NCBI RefSeq assembly: GCF_002877365.1
Contig: NZ_MCWZ01000298.1
Location: 1-62,055, forward strand
Origin: Vibrio sp. 10N.261.55.A7
GTDB taxonomy: Bacteria; Pseudomonadota; Gammaproteobacteria; Enterobacterales; Vibrionaceae
Reading direction: 5' to 3'
Length of the DNA: 62,055 nt
Positions 1 through 10,580 of the stretch are shown here, piece by piece. The translations under genes were made by a program, and so were the position numbers. The notes beneath the pieces are model-generated. The model did no database searches, was not told the origin of the DNA, and worked only from the letters and a program-made list of their open reading frames with translations. Every line of letters starts with the position of its first letter. Position 1 is the first letter of the stretch.

Positions 1-2599
1 GCTCTGGCTCTGGCTCTGCAGGTTGTGTTTGAAGCTCGTCAACGTCAACCTCTAATGATGTAACGTCTCCAATATTATCCTCAACAGATTCAGAGTCAGT
101 AATTGGCTCGTTATCGAAGTTATCCGAAATCTCCATGGTTTCAAGCAGTGGATCAATGTCAGGAGCGGCACTTAGCATGTCATCGATAAATTCTTCACTA
201 GAAAACTCTTCAGGTTCTTCTAGCTCAGCGGCGCTTTCTAACGGATTTGATTCGTCAACCGCTTCTTCAGCACCAATGTCATTGGATACGTCCGCTAGTG
301 CATCACCTGATTCCGACAATCCATCATCAGAAACCAGTCCATCACTGTTTTCATCTCCAACGGACAATGCCTCAGAGTTTTCTGGTTCGACTTCACTCGG
401 GGTCGCATCGGCTGAATCAGCTTCTAGTGATTGTTCTGTAGACTGTTGTTCAATTTCCAAAAGTTCATCAAACAGCTCAGTGCCGTCAGATTCAAACTCG
501 TCATTTGAGTCAACTAACTCATCTAATGTCTCCGTCGAATCAGCAAGGTCATTATCTTCTTCAACAGAATCAATCAACTCATCCAACAAGTCCGTACTGT
601 CTTCTTCAATGGTGACTTTGTCCGCTTCGGCTTCACCGTTTAGCACTTCATCTAGAGTTTGTGTCGACTCATCGGGAATGTCAGTATTGCTCTCTTCCTC
701 CGTAACGGACTCGGATAGAAGCTCATCAAGTAAATCGGTGCTGTTGTCGTCAAGCTCTTCAACTTCTTCAAGATCACTTTCTTTTGGTTCGACATTGTTC
801 GAGTCGATCAGCTCATCAAGTAGTTCAGTGCTGTCTTCATCAACATCAAACGACTCTTCCAATAGTTCATCTAATAGAGCAGTGTCATCGACCGATTGTT
901 GTTCCAGCGTCTCTAAATCAGCTTGAGATTCAATTTGGGCAAACAAATCATCAATTTCGCTGTCACTTGCCAGTGGCGCATCGCCAAGGTCTAAGTCATT
1001 CTCTGATTCTACCGAAGCAAAAATGTCATCGATTTCGCTATCTGATGTACCACTTGGCTCTTCAGTATCAAGATTGAAGTCATCAGCGGACTCTTCCAGC
1101 AACGAATCGATCTCATCATCATCGTCATCAACAGCCTCACTTAGGAGCTCGTCAAGAAGTGACTGGTCAAGTTCATCGTCAAGTAAGTCTTCGGTTGGAT
1201 CTTCCCCTGACAATAGCGCTTCAATGTCGTCTTGAGACATCTCACCATCATCTGATAAATCAAACTCGGCCTCTTCGTCATTGCCATCCATCGAAACGTC
1301 ATCTAATGCACGTTCCATTTCCTCTAGGCCTAACGCTTTATCTTCGCTATTTACGCTGATGCCATTTGAACTCATGTCGATATCTTCGAGTTCAGCCTCT
1401 AGATCGCCATTGTCTCCGACACCAGCAAATGGGTCTTCGTCATCCTCGCCTTCAAGGTTGAAATCAAGATCGTCGTCATCTAGGCCGGCGAAGACATCAT
1501 CTTCTGCTGATGCCGTGTCATCAATGTCCAGATCATCATCGAGAGCAATATCAACATCGTCTCCAAAGAGGTCGTCATCGAGCAATAGGTCGTCATCGAT
1601 GCTTTCGTCCAACGTCTGAGGTGGGATAACTGGAGCCTGTGGCGCCTCTTGTTGAGTGGCCATTTGCTCAGCTGGCTCATCTTTCTTAGAACGACGTCCA
1701 ATGAGAAGAATGATAATCAAGCCAACCAATAGCCCTGGGATGATCGCCATCGCGGCAACGAGAAGGTTATTCGATAATATCTGATCCAAGATAGACGGTT
1801 TTTCCATCTTCTGATCAGCAAGGCGATCTCGTTCTTCTTTCAGCAGTTTTTCAACTTCGGAACGAATTCGGTTTTCGTCTCCAAGCTCGTCTTTTAATCC
1901 GTCTACTTCTGTTTGTACTTGTGAAAGCATCAAACGCAGCTGATGGTTTTTCTCCTCTAAAGCCATGAGTTCGCTTTCTGAAAGCTCTAACTCATTTTCT
2001 AACAGTTCAACACGTGGTGGTTTGTTCGTAGAGGTTGCCTTGGAAGGTTTAACGTCTTCCATTTCCACCATAGAGTCTTTCGATTCAGTGTTTTTGGGCT
2101 GAGCTTTAGGCAACTCAGTCTGAGGTTGAACGGAAACCGATGATGAAGGACTTGCGGGTGCCGGTGTCGCTGCCACTCCGTCTAACTTGGCTTGGTGAGC
2201 CGTCATTACGTTAACGGCTTCTTGAGTCGACACACTGTTGACTTGCGCTAACGAAGGAATACGTAAATTACTACCAGGAATGAGGCTATGTATATTTTGG
2301 TTTTCAAATGCTCGTGGATTTAGATTGTAAATCGCGAGCAAAGTTTGCTGCACCGTTAGGTTCGGAGCAGGCTTGACTCGTGAGGCTATCCGCCACAATG
2401 TGTCTGATGACGTCGTTGGTCCATAAAAACGAGCAGGTTCGCTGCTTTGAGCGCGAGTAATTTGTTCAGAGAATTGGGGCGATGTTTGCACCTCACCATT
2501 TGGACCTTTCAGGCGAATGCTTTCTGCACTAACGATTGAAGTCTGAGTCACGGCAACTATTGCGAATGGCAATAACAGTCGTTTTAAAATTTGACGCAT
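1..2599 (-). CDS. fimV: FimV/HubP polar landmark protein, C-terminus cut by window edge
   Basis: Inner-membrane polar organiser; in Vibrio this family (HubP) recruits ParA-like proteins and so positions the chromosome origin, chemotaxis array and flagellum. The frame is open from an ATG at 2599 to the window edge, about 866 codons. Visible in order: signal peptide (1-25), a LysM-like FimV core with an SDTLWRIA motif (about 65-115), a Pro/Ser linker, a coiled coil (about 196-265), one membrane helix (about 279-301), then a long Asp/Glu-rich cytoplasmic part. The acidic part has imperfect repeats built on LLDELL and SDSEIDD. The C-terminal TPR-like end of the family lies outside the window. The Ser-rich plus-strand frames here are its antisense shadow. 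It follows pdxB and asd, a usual Vibrio order. Confidence 0.93.
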   Translation of the reverse strand, partial: MRQILKRLLLPFAIVAVTQTSIVSAESIRLKGPNGEVQTSPQFSEQITRAQSSEPARFYGPTTSSDTLWRIASRVKPAPNLTVQQTLLAIYNLNPRAFENQNIHSLIPGSNLRIPSLAQVNSVSTQEAVNVMTAHQAKLDGVAATPAPASPSSSVSVQPQTELPKAQPKNTESKDSMVEMEDVKPSKATSTNKPPRVELLENELELSESELMALEEKNHQLRLMLSQVQTEVDGLKDELGDENRIRSEVEKLLKEERDRLADQKMEKPSILDQILSNNLLVAAMAIIPGLLVGLIIILLIGRRSKKDEPAEQMATQQEAPQAPVIPPQTLDESIDDDLLLDDDLFGDDVDIALDDDLDIDDTASAEDDVFAGLDDDDLDFNLEGEDDEDPFAGVGDNGDLEAELEDIDMSSNGISVNSEDKALGLEEMERALDDVSMDGNDEEAEFDLSDDGEMSQDDIEALLSGEDPTEDLLDDELDQSLLDELLSEAVDDDDDEIDSLLEESADDFNLDTEEPSGTSDSEIDDIFASVESENDLDLGDAPLASDSEIDDLFAQIESQADLETLEQQSVDDTALLDELLEESFDVDEDSTELLDELIDSNNVEPKESDLEEVEELDDNSTDLLDELLSESVTEEESNTDIPDESTQTLDEVLNGEAEADKVTIEEDSTDLLDELIDSVEEDNDLADSTETLDELVDSNDEFESDGTELFDELLEIEQQSTEQSLEADSADATPSEVEPENSEALSVGDENSDGLVSDDGLSESGDALADVSNDIGAEEAVDESNPLESAAELEEPEEFSSEEFIDDMLSAAPDIDPLLETMEISDNFDNEPITDSESVEDNIGDVTSLEVDVDELQTQPAEPEPE

Positions 2600-2761
2600 A
2601 TGAAGGCTCAGTTTTGTGCTGTAAGAGAAAAAAGTTACGATCTGTTAAATATATCGGATAAACCTAGCAAAACTATAGGGTGAGAGGCTAAAAATGTGTG
2701 GCTGATGGAATATTAGCAGTAATCTCACAGAATTTTGTTCAAATTATTTACACCCATTAAA

Positions 2762-2790
2762 AAAGCCTCTCGCGTCAGAGAGGCTTTATT
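2762..2790 (-). terminator. Rho-independent terminator after asd
   Basis: A 9-10 bp stem (AAAGCCTCTC with GAGAGGCTTT) and a 6-base loop are followed on the minus strand by a T-run. It lies between asd and fimV and should separate the two transcripts. Confidence 0.85.
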
Positions 2791-2820
2791 GATAAAAGGC
2801 TTACGTGCTTAAAGCAGTGA

Positions 2821-3834
2821 TCAGAAGTAATCTCTGATCAATATTTCCGCGATTTGAACGGCGTTTGTTGCTGCGCCTTTACGAACGTTATCCGCAACCA
2901 CCCACATGTTGATTCCACTATGATGGCTTATGTCATTGCGAATACGTCCAACCATGACATGGTCTTTACCACCTGCATCACGTACCTGAGTTGGGAAGTC
3001 CAAATTCTGGAAAACCTCAACGCCTTCCGTGTCCTCTAGCAGCTGGATAGCTTGCTCTGCGCCAATTGGAGAACGAGTCTCGACATGAAGTGATTCGGCG
3101 TGACCGTAAAATACTGGCACACGAACACACGTTGGGTTAACGGTAATGGACGAGTCATTGAAGATTTTCTGCGTTTCCCACACCATTTTCATCTCTTCGC
3201 GAGTGTAACCGTTTTCGGTAAACTCATCGATTTGAGGGATACAGTTAAATGCGATTTGCTGAGGAAATGCGTCCGTTTCTGCAGGCGTGCCATTCAAAAG
3301 CTTAGCCGTTTGACCAGCTAACTCATCAATACCTGTTTTTCCGGCGCCAGAAACCGACTGATAGGTCGATACGTTGATACGCTCTAACCCAACTTCATCG
3401 TGAATTGGTTTCAGAGCCACTACCATTTGGATAGTAGAACAGTTAGGGTTCGCGATGATGTTACGGTTACGGAACTCAGCAATCGCTTCAGGGTTCACTT
3501 CTGGCACAACCAGAGGAACATCGTACTCGTAGCGGAAACGTGATGTGTTATCGATAACGACAACACCTTCGTCAGCCGCGATTGGAGCCCAACGCTCTGA
3601 AAGTTCACTACCTGCAGAGAAAAACGCAATATGTACTTGAGACCAATCGAAGTCTTCTACGTTTTGTACTTGTATTGTTTTGCCGTTAAAACGGGAAGTT
3701 TTGCCTTCACTACGTTCACTTGCTAGTAAGTGCATTTCACCGACAGGGAATTTACGCTCTTTAAGTACTTCAAGAATGGTTTCACCAACCGCACCAGTCG
3801 CACCTAAAATAGCAATATTAAATTCTTGGCTCAT
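2821..3834 (-). CDS. asd: Aspartate-semialdehyde dehydrogenase
   Basis: Makes aspartate semialdehyde from aspartyl phosphate with NADPH, the branch point to lysine, diaminopimelate, threonine and methionine. At 337 aa it has the family length. It carries the N-terminal nucleotide-binding GATGAVG (11-17), the catalytic Cys132 in NPNCST and a likely catalytic His245 in the YGHAESLH segment. E. coli has the inactive-looking homologue usg beside pdxB; here the active-site residues are intact, so a working enzyme is expected. It starts 12 bases after pdxB and is probably cotranscribed with it. A second asd elsewhere in the genome is possible, as in other vibrios. Confidence 0.93.
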   Translation of the reverse strand: MSQEFNIAILGATGAVGETILEVLKERKFPVGEMHLLASERSEGKTSRFNGKTIQVQNVEDFDWSQVHIAFFSAGSELSERWAPIAADEGVVVIDNTSRFRYEYDVPLVVPEVNPEAIAEFRNRNIIANPNCSTIQMVVALKPIHDEVGLERINVSTYQSVSGAGKTGIDELAGQTAKLLNGTPAETDAFPQQIAFNCIPQIDEFTENGYTREEMKMVWETQKIFNDSSITVNPTCVRVPVFYGHAESLHVETRSPIGAEQAIQLLEDTEGVEVFQNLDFPTQVRDAGGKDHVMVGRIRNDISHHSGINMWVVADNVRKGAATNAVQIAEILIRDYF

Positions 3835-3846
3835 TGTTTCTCTCTT

Positions 3847-4980
3847 TTATAAAGTTGGCTTTACCATAAAACCGAGTTTAGATAACGGCGTTAAATTACA
3901 AGATTCACCGCCCGTTAACTCGACTGCACTGTACTCTCTGCGGTCCCAATATTCTTTACGCATCTTGTCAAAAGAACCCGGCGTAGCGATATTGCGACGG
4001 AATAAGGCGTCGTCTTTGCGCACATCATAGATCAACTGAGTCAAATTGTGCAGTGTTGCTTCGTCCCAAGCTCTATCTAATTTCATTTGAGGCACAGGCG
4101 CTGTCGGCAGAAGATCGCTCGCATAAGCACGCTGTTCAGTACCTAAAAATTCACAATAGCTGTTAAATATCATCGTAGTACCGCGCGCTTTGCCCTCTAA
4201 ACCGTAGCCCGCTACGTGAGGAGTGGCAAAAGCGAGTAGCGGAAGAAGTTCAAAGTCGACTTCAGGTTCAAACTCGAACACATCCAGAACCGCAGTAAAA
4301 CCATCGCCTTTTTGCAGGCGAGCTTTTAGTGCTTGGTTATCAACAACTGGGCCGCGAGCGGCATTAATCAGAATTTGATCCGCGCGGAAACTGTTGAGCA
4401 CTTGCTCATTGATCAAGTGATGCGTTGGGAATTCACCTGTTTTAGTGATTGGCGTATGCAATGTGATGACATCAGATTGCTCAAGCAGAGTGTCTAATTC
4501 AGTGAACTCACGAGTATCGCCCTCTTGTTGTTTTAGAGGATCATTAAGCAAGACTTTAATACCAATACCTTCTAAGCATTTCGCTAAGTAGCTGCCCACT
4601 TGACCACAGCCGATAATACCAACCGTTTTATCAAAAACTGAAAAACCGTGTTGCTGAGCCAACACCATCATCGCACTGAACGCATACTCAGCCACACCCA
4701 CCTTGTTACAACCTGGTGCCGCAGTGAAGAAAATACCACGCTCTTTCATCAATTCTTGGTCGACGTGATCCATACCAGCCGTCGCAGTACCGACAAACTT
4801 TAGCTTATTAGCTTTGCTGATTAATGACTCATTTACCTTGGTGACAGAGCGGATCATCAAGGCATCTACGTCAACTAGGTCGTCAGCCGTTAATGTGCGG
4901 CCAGACTTCATAGTCACTTCCCCTAGCTGGCTAAAAAGCGCTTCAGCATAAGGCATATTTTCGTCAATTAAGATTTTCAT
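3847..4980 (-). CDS. pdxB: Erythronate-4-phosphate dehydrogenase
   Basis: Second step of the DXP-independent pyridoxal phosphate pathway: oxidises 4-phosphoerythronate with NAD. At 377 aa it matches the family. The D-2-hydroxyacid dehydrogenase fold is marked by the Rossmann motif [10 protein letters not shown] (about 122-131), catalytic Arg in [10 protein letters not shown], a Glu in FEFEPEV and a His in [13 protein letters not shown]. The C-terminal PdxB dimerisation domain is present. It heads a probable pdxB-asd operon. A short overlapping minus-strand frame just upstream (4964-5224) is not supported as a gene. Confidence 0.95.
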   Translation of the reverse strand: MKILIDENMPYAEALFSQLGEVTMKSGRTLTADDLVDVDALMIRSVTKVNESLISKANKLKFVGTATAGMDHVDQELMKERGIFFTAAPGCNKVGVAEYAFSAMMVLAQQHGFSVFDKTVGIIGCGQVGSYLAKCLEGIGIKVLLNDPLKQQEGDTREFTELDTLLEQSDVITLHTPITKTGEFPTHHLINEQVLNSFRADQILINAARGPVVDNQALKARLQKGDGFTAVLDVFEFEPEVDFELLPLLAFATPHVAGYGLEGKARGTTMIFNSYCEFLGTEQRAYASDLLPTAPVPQMKLDRAWDEATLHNLTQLIYDVRKDDALFRRNIATPGSFDKMRKEYWDRREYSAVELTGGESCNLTPLSKLGFMVKPTL

Positions 4981-5321
4981 TTAGAGAGTACTTTTGTTGG
5001 GGTCTATCGACCCAAATATGAATTGAAATGATTGTGCTAAATTCCACACACGGTGTCGAGTCGCAATTGGAATACATTATAAATAAAGGGCTGAATCCGT
5101 ATCGATATTTGAAATAGGCATCCCTAAAACGAAAAATGCCCGATTGAATAATCAATCGGGCAAACATCCAGAACAAAAGGAATTTGTCCCGCTCTCCTTG
5201 GGACAAAATTTTGCGTCTGTTCAACCAACCTAGAAAATAGGTCAGTCAGCTCTGGAAACTGTCGAGCTCTTTCGAGCGTCATTCAGTTCTTAGCTTTGGT
5301 GCTCTCAGTTATAGAGAAACA
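4981..5321. other. fabB-pdxB intergenic region with two hairpins
   Basis: 340 bases without a credible gene. It holds the fabB terminator (5131-5162), a second hairpin at about 5181-5210 (TTTGTCCC with GGGACAAA around a 9-base loop), and presumably the pdxB promoter, for which I see no clear consensus. Confidence 0.6.
5131..5162 (-). terminator. Rho-independent terminator, probably of fabB
   Basis: Perfect 11 bp inverted repeat (TGCCCGATTGA with TCAATCGGGCA) around a 4-base loop, followed on the minus strand by five T residues. It lies about 160 bases past the fabB stop, giving fabB mRNA a fairly long 3' end. Confidence 0.85.
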
Positions 5322-6533
5322 CTAACCTTGGTATTTTTTGATGACCAATGTTGCGTTCGTTCCACCGAAGCCAAAGCTGTTAGACATCACTGTTGTTAGC
5401 TCTTGTTCACGAGCTTCTGTTACGATGTCTAGGCCTTCGCCAGCTTCGTCTAGGTTTGCAACGTTAATGCTTGGTGCGATAAATCCGTTGTCTAGCATCA
5501 GCGTTGAGTAAATCGCTTCGTGTACACCAGCAGCACCTAGAGCGTGACCAGTCATCGCTTTAGTTGCAGAAATTGCAGGGCTGTTACCACCAAAGACTTC
5601 TTGAATAGCGCCAAGTTCTTTCACGTCACCAACAGGAGTTGAAGTACCGTGAGTGTTCACGTAGTCAACGCCATCAACGTTTTGCATTGCCATTTTCATA
5701 CAACGAACCGCGCCTTCACCAGAAGGAGCAACCATATCGTAGCCATCTGAAGTCGCACCGTAACCCACGATCTCGCCGTAGATTTTTGCGCCACGAGCCA
5801 CTGCGTGCTCAAGCTCTTCGATAACCAGCATGCCGCCGCCGCCAGAGATGACGAAACCATCACGGTCTGCATCGTAAGTACGAGAAGCCAGCTCTGGAGT
5901 ATCGTTATACTTTGAAGACAGTGCACCCATCGCATCAAACATCATAGTCAAAGACCAATCAAGCTCTTCACCACCACCAGCAAACACAACATCTTGTTTG
6001 CCAAGTTGGATCAGCTCCATTGCGTGGCCAATACAGTGTGCTGATGTCGCACATGCAGAACTCATAGAGTAGTTCACGCCACGGATTTTAAATGGGGTTG
6101 CAAGACATGCAGAAACCGTTGAAGCCATCGTACGTGGAACCATGTAAGGACCTACGCGCTTAACGCCTTTTTCACGTAAAATATCGACTGCATTGACTTG
6201 GTTTAGTGATGAAGCACCACCAGAACCCGCAACGATACCCGTACGATCATTCGATACTTGCTCTTCAGTCAGGCCCGCATCTGCAATAGCTTGTTCCATA
6301 GAAAGGTACGCAAACGCAGCCGCATCACCCATGAAACGCATTTTCTTGCGATCAATGTGCTCAGCTGGCGTCATTTTTAGGTTACCCCAAACTTGAGAAC
6401 GTAAGCCTTTTTCTTTGAACTGTTCTGAAGCTGTGATACCTGATTTGCCCGCTTTTAGAGATGCTAAAACTTCTTCGACGTTGTTACCGATACTTGAAAC
6501 AATACCCATACCGGTGATTACGACTCGTTTCAT
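5322..6533 (-). CDS. fabB: Beta-ketoacyl-ACP synthase I
   Basis: Condensing enzyme of type II fatty acid synthesis, needed for elongating unsaturated acyl-ACP. At 403 aa it matches E. coli FabB. The thiolase-fold catalytic triad is visible: Cys161 (SSACATS), His295 (NTHGTSTP) and His330 ([11 protein letters not shown]), and a glycine-rich C-terminal [10 protein letters not shown]. It is monocistronic, divergent from mnmC as in E. coli. The start is preceded on the minus strand by an AGGAAGG ribosome site. Confidence 0.96.
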   Translation of the reverse strand: MKRVVITGMGIVSSIGNNVEEVLASLKAGKSGITASEQFKEKGLRSQVWGNLKMTPAEHIDRKKMRFMGDAAAFAYLSMEQAIADAGLTEEQVSNDRTGIVAGSGGASSLNQVNAVDILREKGVKRVGPYMVPRTMASTVSACLATPFKIRGVNYSMSSACATSAHCIGHAMELIQLGKQDVVFAGGGEELDWSLTMMFDAMGALSSKYNDTPELASRTYDADRDGFVISGGGGMLVIEELEHAVARGAKIYGEIVGYGATSDGYDMVAPSGEGAVRCMKMAMQNVDGVDYVNTHGTSTPVGDVKELGAIQEVFGGNSPAISATKAMTGHALGAAGVHEAIYSTLMLDNGFIAPSINVANLDEAGEGLDIVTEAREQELTTVMSNSFGFGGTNATLVIKKYQG

Positions 6534-6660
6534 GTGACCTTCCTATAATTCAAAATTCCGCTAGATAATAACTAAGAAGGCCAACAAAAGTGGTCAGCTT
6601 TCCCATAAATTCGTACAATCGTCTCATATATATGGCTCAACATCGCGAATTTCAATCAAT

Positions 6661-8733
6661 ATGACCTCAATTACTCACGCTCAACTCGCCTGGAATGACA
6701 CTGGCACCCCCGTTTCAGATCAATTTGATGATGTCTATTTCTCGAATGCAAACGGTCTTGAAGAATCACGCTATGTGTTTCTCGACCAAAATCATCTCAA
6801 TCAACGTTGGGTTGAGTCTCAACAACGTCGCTTTGTGATTGCCGAAACCGGATTTGGTACTGGATTGAATTTTCTTGCTGCATGGCAGCGTTTTGATTTA
6901 TTTAAAACTCAAAATCCTACATCAGCATTACAAGAGCTGCATTTCATTAGCTTCGAAAAATACCCAATTAGCATCGCGGATTTGGAAAAGGCCCATCAGT
7001 CGTGGCCAGAGCTAGCAGAATACGCAAAAAAATTGCAGGAACACTACCCAATTGCATTACCGGAATGCCACCGAATCGTTCTTGATGATGGTGCTGTGAC
7101 ACTTGATTTGTGGTTTGGTGATATAAAGGATTGCATGCCTATCGTCCCTACACCAAAGAAAGGGCTCGTTGACGCTTGGTTCCTGGATGGTTTTGCTCCC
7201 AGTAAGAACCCAGAAATGTGGAACCAAGCGCTATTTGACGGTATGGCAAAACTGGCCAAAAAAGACTGTACTTGCGCCACTTTCACAGCCGCAGGGTTCG
7301 TGCGTCGAGGTCTTATCGAGTCAGGCTTTGAAATGAAGAAAGTCAAAGGGTTTGGAACAAAGCGGGAAATGATTGCTGGCCAACTAAACACCAAACAAGA
7401 TCACACGAACATCAAGCCTTGGTACCACCTTTCAGAGCCCTCTAGTTCGAAAGATATTGCGATTATTGGTGGCGGAGTGGCGACAGCTGCGCTCGCCAAA
7501 ACACTAAGCCGTCGAGGGAAACACATTACTCTGTACTGTGAGCACGACCAACCTGCAGGCAATGCCTCTGGTAACAATCAAGGGGCTATTTACCCACTGT
7601 TAAGTGAATCCACCTCAAACGTTTCTCGTGTTTTTGGCCCTGGGTTGCTATTTGCTCGCCAATTTATAGATCAAGCCGCGGAGAATATTCCATTCGATCA
7701 CAACTGGTGCGGCGTAAACATATTGATGTGGGATGATAGCTCTCGTAAAAAGCTCGAACGAATGCTAGAGGGAGGTTTTCATACAGATCTCATTGCCCAC
7801 CAAAGTGCGGAACAAACCAATCAAACCGTTGGATTAGACACAAATATGGAAAGTGTCCACTTTCCCCTTGGTGGATGGCTTAGCCCTTTGCAACTCACTC
7901 AAGGTCTGATTCATTCGCTTGAGGAATATTCTGCTATTACGGCGAATTACCAACATCAGGTCACAAACCTGGAATGGTTGAACGATAAGAGTCAGTGGCA
8001 ACTCACAATACAAACACCCAGCGGTGATATTGTTGCTCATCATGATCAAGTTGTGATTGCGAACGGTCATAAATTCACCCAGTTTGAGCAGACTCAAACC
8101 ATCCCTCTCACTCCCGTTAAGGGGCAGGTCAGTCACATTCCAACGACAGAAAACCTGAAAAAGCTCAGGACTGTCCTTTGTTTCGATGGATATTTAACGC
8201 CTTACAATACCAACAATAACCACCACTGCATTGGCGCTAACTACGATAAAAGTAATATCAATCAAGCATTTGACGCAGAAGTTCAAGCTCATAATGGTAA
8301 GCGACTTGCTGCCTGTCTGCCTGAGCAAACGTGGGCCCAAGAAGTGGATACTAGTGACAACCTATCACGACAAGGTATCCGCAGCGTCAGTCGCGATCAC
8401 TTGCCATTTGTGGGGAATGTTGGCGACCTTGATGCGATCAAAACACAATATCAGGACCTGCATAAATTCAATCCTAAGCGCGATTCTTTAGATGCCATCA
8501 AACCGGTCACCAGCTACCCTAACCTATACTGCTTCATTGGTTTAGGCTCTAGAGGATTAAGCTCCGCACCACTGCTTGCTGAAGTGCTAGCCTCACAAAT
8601 TTGTGGAGATCCGCTCCCTCTACCCGCCGATGTGTTAGAAGCCATTCACCCGAGCCGAATGTGGGTAAGACGCTTGCGCAAAGGAAAGGCACTTACCGCG
8701 GGTTGGGTTGCAGACAAGAACAAGCAATCTTAA
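6661..8733 (+). CDS. mnmC: tRNA mnm5s2U34 biosynthesis bifunctional protein MnmC
   Basis: Completes 5-methylaminomethyl-2-thiouridine at the wobble position of certain tRNAs. At 690 aa it is the fused two-domain form. The N-terminal SAM methyltransferase (about 1-240) has [15 protein letters not shown] and [14 protein letters not shown]; the C-terminal FAD oxidase begins at [14 protein letters not shown] (about 267) and ends with a typical oxidase motif near [13 protein letters not shown]. It is divergent from fabB with about 130 bases between and ends at a strong terminator. Confidence 0.96.
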   Translation: MTSITHAQLAWNDTGTPVSDQFDDVYFSNANGLEESRYVFLDQNHLNQRWVESQQRRFVIAETGFGTGLNFLAAWQRFDLFKTQNPTSALQELHFISFEKYPISIADLEKAHQSWPELAEYAKKLQEHYPIALPECHRIVLDDGAVTLDLWFGDIKDCMPIVPTPKKGLVDAWFLDGFAPSKNPEMWNQALFDGMAKLAKKDCTCATFTAAGFVRRGLIESGFEMKKVKGFGTKREMIAGQLNTKQDHTNIKPWYHLSEPSSSKDIAIIGGGVATAALAKTLSRRGKHITLYCEHDQPAGNASGNNQGAIYPLLSESTSNVSRVFGPGLLFARQFIDQAAENIPFDHNWCGVNILMWDDSSRKKLERMLEGGFHTDLIAHQSAEQTNQTVGLDTNMESVHFPLGGWLSPLQLTQGLIHSLEEYSAITANYQHQVTNLEWLNDKSQWQLTIQTPSGDIVAHHDQVVIANGHKFTQFEQTQTIPLTPVKGQVSHIPTTENLKKLRTVLCFDGYLTPYNTNNNHHCIGANYDKSNINQAFDAEVQAHNGKRLAACLPEQTWAQEVDTSDNLSRQGIRSVSRDHLPFVGNVGDLDAIKTQYQDLHKFNPKRDSLDAIKPVTSYPNLYCFIGLGSRGLSSAPLLAEVLASQICGDPLPLPADVLEAIHPSRMWVRRLRKGKALTAGWVADKNKQS

Positions 8734-8783
8734 TTGGTGTGGTTCAGGCTAAAGATAATAACCGTAGCCTCAGACCTGAAATT

Positions 8784-8820
8784 AAAAAGCCCGAGTAACA
8801 TTATGTTATTCGGGCTTTTA
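8784..8820. terminator. Bidirectional terminator between mnmC and the FMN reductase gene
   Basis: A long stem (AAAAGCCCGAGTAACA with TGTTATTCGGGCTTTT, one G-T pair) is flanked by A and T tracts on both strands. It sits between convergent genes and can serve both. Confidence 0.85.
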
Positions 8821-8882
8821 CTGTTCACTAGATACGTTTCATTATTCACATGACCCCTTTAAATGAGGCAATGAACAACGAG

Positions 8883-9407
8883 TTAGCTCAATGAGGCAAC
8901 AGCTTGCTTGATTTTGTCCGCAAGACCTTCGTCAGTAATTGAACCTGTCTCAAAATCAAAATTATCGTAGAAACTTGGTACAGAAACCGACGCTTTTACA
9001 TTGCCACCAAAGTAAGGCGCTGAACCCACTGCTGCACCTAGTACCGTTTGTGCGCCACCAGGGCCGGGTGAAGCTGCTAGATAAACGGCTGGCTTCTCAC
9101 CGAAGACTGAACGATCAATTCGTGTCGCCCAATCAAATAGGTTTTTATACGCGGCTGGATAATGGCCGTTGTGCTCAGCAAATGAAATAACAAAAGCATC
9201 CGCTTCTGATAGGTCACGAAGAAAAGCTTGAGCACCTTCTGCTTGACCGATCTCTTTTTCCTTGTCTTCACTGAAGATAGGAACATTGTAATCTGAGATA
9301 TTTAAGACCTTAACTTCAGCGCCTTCAATCAAGTTTGCTGAATAAGTTGCTAGAGCTTTATTGATAGATGTTGAGCTGGTGCTAGCACCGAATGCGATAA
9401 CTTTCAT
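8883..9407 (-). CDS. NAD(P)H-dependent FMN reductase family oxidoreductase
   Basis: A 174 aa flavodoxin-fold protein of the NADPH-dependent FMN reductase family (SsuE/chromate reductase-like). The N-terminal GASTSSTSINKALA (about 7-20) is the flavin-phosphate loop, and the central SFAEHNGHYPAAYKNLFDW matches the family's conserved YNGSxPAxLKNxxDW-like region with a variant centre. It probably reduces quinones or small electrophiles, but the substrate cannot be read from the sequence. Monocistronic, convergent with mnmC. Confidence 0.85.
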   Translation of the reverse strand: MKVIAFGASTSSTSINKALATYSANLIEGAEVKVLNISDYNVPIFSEDKEKEIGQAEGAQAFLRDLSEADAFVISFAEHNGHYPAAYKNLFDWATRIDRSVFGEKPAVYLAASPGPGGAQTVLGAAVGSAPYFGGNVKASVSVPSFYDNFDFETGSITDEGLADKIKQAVASLS

Positions 9408-9533
9408 GATGGACCCTTCGTCGTTTCGTTTAAGTAGGCTCAGAATAACCGACCTATATTTTCTAACAAGAGGAATAATCCTACTGAGTCATTCAATATT
9501 TTTGAATGAGTCTGATATCACGACAACGATGAA

Positions 9534-9800
9534 TCAAGATGCAAGGTTTTGCAGTTCTAACCACAGATCATGAACAATGGCACTATCAGCGGGCGTTAGC
9601 TCTGTTTTTGCATCCGCTAAACTCTGTTCAATTCGCGTTTTAACGACCGACACATCCTCAATGCCTTCTTCTTCACACGATGCGACAGATAAAGAAATAT
9701 GGCCTCGTAAATAGCCTCCAGCAAAAAGTTCATCGTCTGAAGCAGTTTCTATTCGTGCATCAATAAGTTCTAAAAGCTGCTCTTCGAATTCAATAATCAT
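9534..9800 (-). CDS. YfcL family protein
   Basis: Small acidic protein of 88 aa matching the YfcL family, function unknown. It is recognised by size, composition and position, since E. coli also has yfcL next to yfcM (epmC) and near aroC-prmB-smrB. It lies 24 bases after epmC on the same strand and is likely cotranscribed. No membrane segment or signal peptide is visible. Confidence 0.82.
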   Translation of the reverse strand: MIIEFEEQLLELIDARIETASDDELFAGGYLRGHISLSVASCEEEGIEDVSVVKTRIEQSLADAKTELTPADSAIVHDLWLELQNLAS

Positions 9801-9824
9801 TCTTTATAAATACCTTGTGTTCTC

Positions 9825-10355
9825 TTATTTTACGATAAATTGGCTAGTGCTTAATGGTTCAACTTGATAGTGATGGCGAAGTGCGTTTGACAACATCTCG
9901 ACTCGCTTAGGTAACCCTTGTTCTAATATTCCTAACACTTCTTTATGAACCTTGCTCATAAAAGCCAAACGGTCAGGTTCAAAATCGCCGTGTAGGTTGT
10001 CACAGCTCACTGTAAAAGGAAAGCCTGCACTTTTTGATAGTATCCACTCATACGCTTGAGGCCGAACTTCAACTTTTTCGAACTCGGCTTGCACTTGTTC
10101 AGTTCGACCATCAGGCTCATACCAATAGCCAAAATCTTCCAATAAACGGCGCTGAGGCCCCGCCACGCACCAGTGTCCAATTTCGTGCAGTGCAGAAGCA
10201 TAAAAACCTCGAGCAAATATCACTCGATGATACGCAGTTGCTGCGTCGGCGGGTAAGTAAACAGGCTCATCTCCCCCCAACTCTAACTTGGTGTTGTACG
10301 AGTTAAAAAAGGTCTGATTGAAAATAGCAATAATATCTTGATATTGATGAGTCAT
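9825..10355 (-). CDS. epmC: Elongation factor P hydroxylase
   Basis: Hydroxylates the beta-lysylated lysine of elongation factor P, the last step of the EpmA/EpmB/EpmC modification. Metal-binding family features are a HEIGHWC segment and a downstream GYWYEPDGRT, plus a C-terminal CDNLHGDFEPDRLAFM. The frame is open to a GTG at 10430 (201 aa), but the ATG at 10355 gives 176 aa. That N-terminus (THQYQDIIAIFN) lines up with the E. coli start as I remember it, so I prefer it; neither start has a strong ribosome site. It probably forms an operon with yfcL. Confidence 0.88.
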   Translation of the reverse strand: MTHQYQDIIAIFNQTFFNSYNTKLELGGDEPVYLPADAATAYHRVIFARGFYASALHEIGHWCVAGPQRRLLEDFGYWYEPDGRTEQVQAEFEKVEVRPQAYEWILSKSAGFPFTVSCDNLHGDFEPDRLAFMSKVHKEVLGILEQGLPKRVEMLSNALRHHYQVEPLSTSQFIVK

Positions 10356-10580
10356 GGATTTCAAAAGTTGGTCACGGTAAACGCGAACATTTTGCTGCTT
10401 TTTGATTCGAAGGTAAAGCGCTCTATTCACACTAAGCCATTACAATACCTAATCTGAAAGACGAATTTGGCGTACATATTTTCATTCGTCACAAAACTCA
10501 ATTACTACTACACTCTCGCTTCATTTTTTACTCATGCCACACGGCTTGATGTGTTGTATTTGACTGAGAGAGAGCGCGAT

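Noticed and set aside
135..926. 263-codon Ser-rich plus-strand frame
   Set aside because: It is the antisense of the Asp/Glu-rich FimV/HubP repeats; acidic codons read backwards give Ser. The minus frame has signal peptide, membrane helix and family features.
4964..5224. 86-codon minus-strand frame overlapping the pdxB start
   Set aside because: No family resemblance, crosses two hairpins including a terminator, and overlaps pdxB in another frame.
6534..6660. FadR- or FabR-type operator upstream of fabB
   Set aside because: Only a TGGTCAGC half-like match is seen; no palindrome comparable to the known operators.
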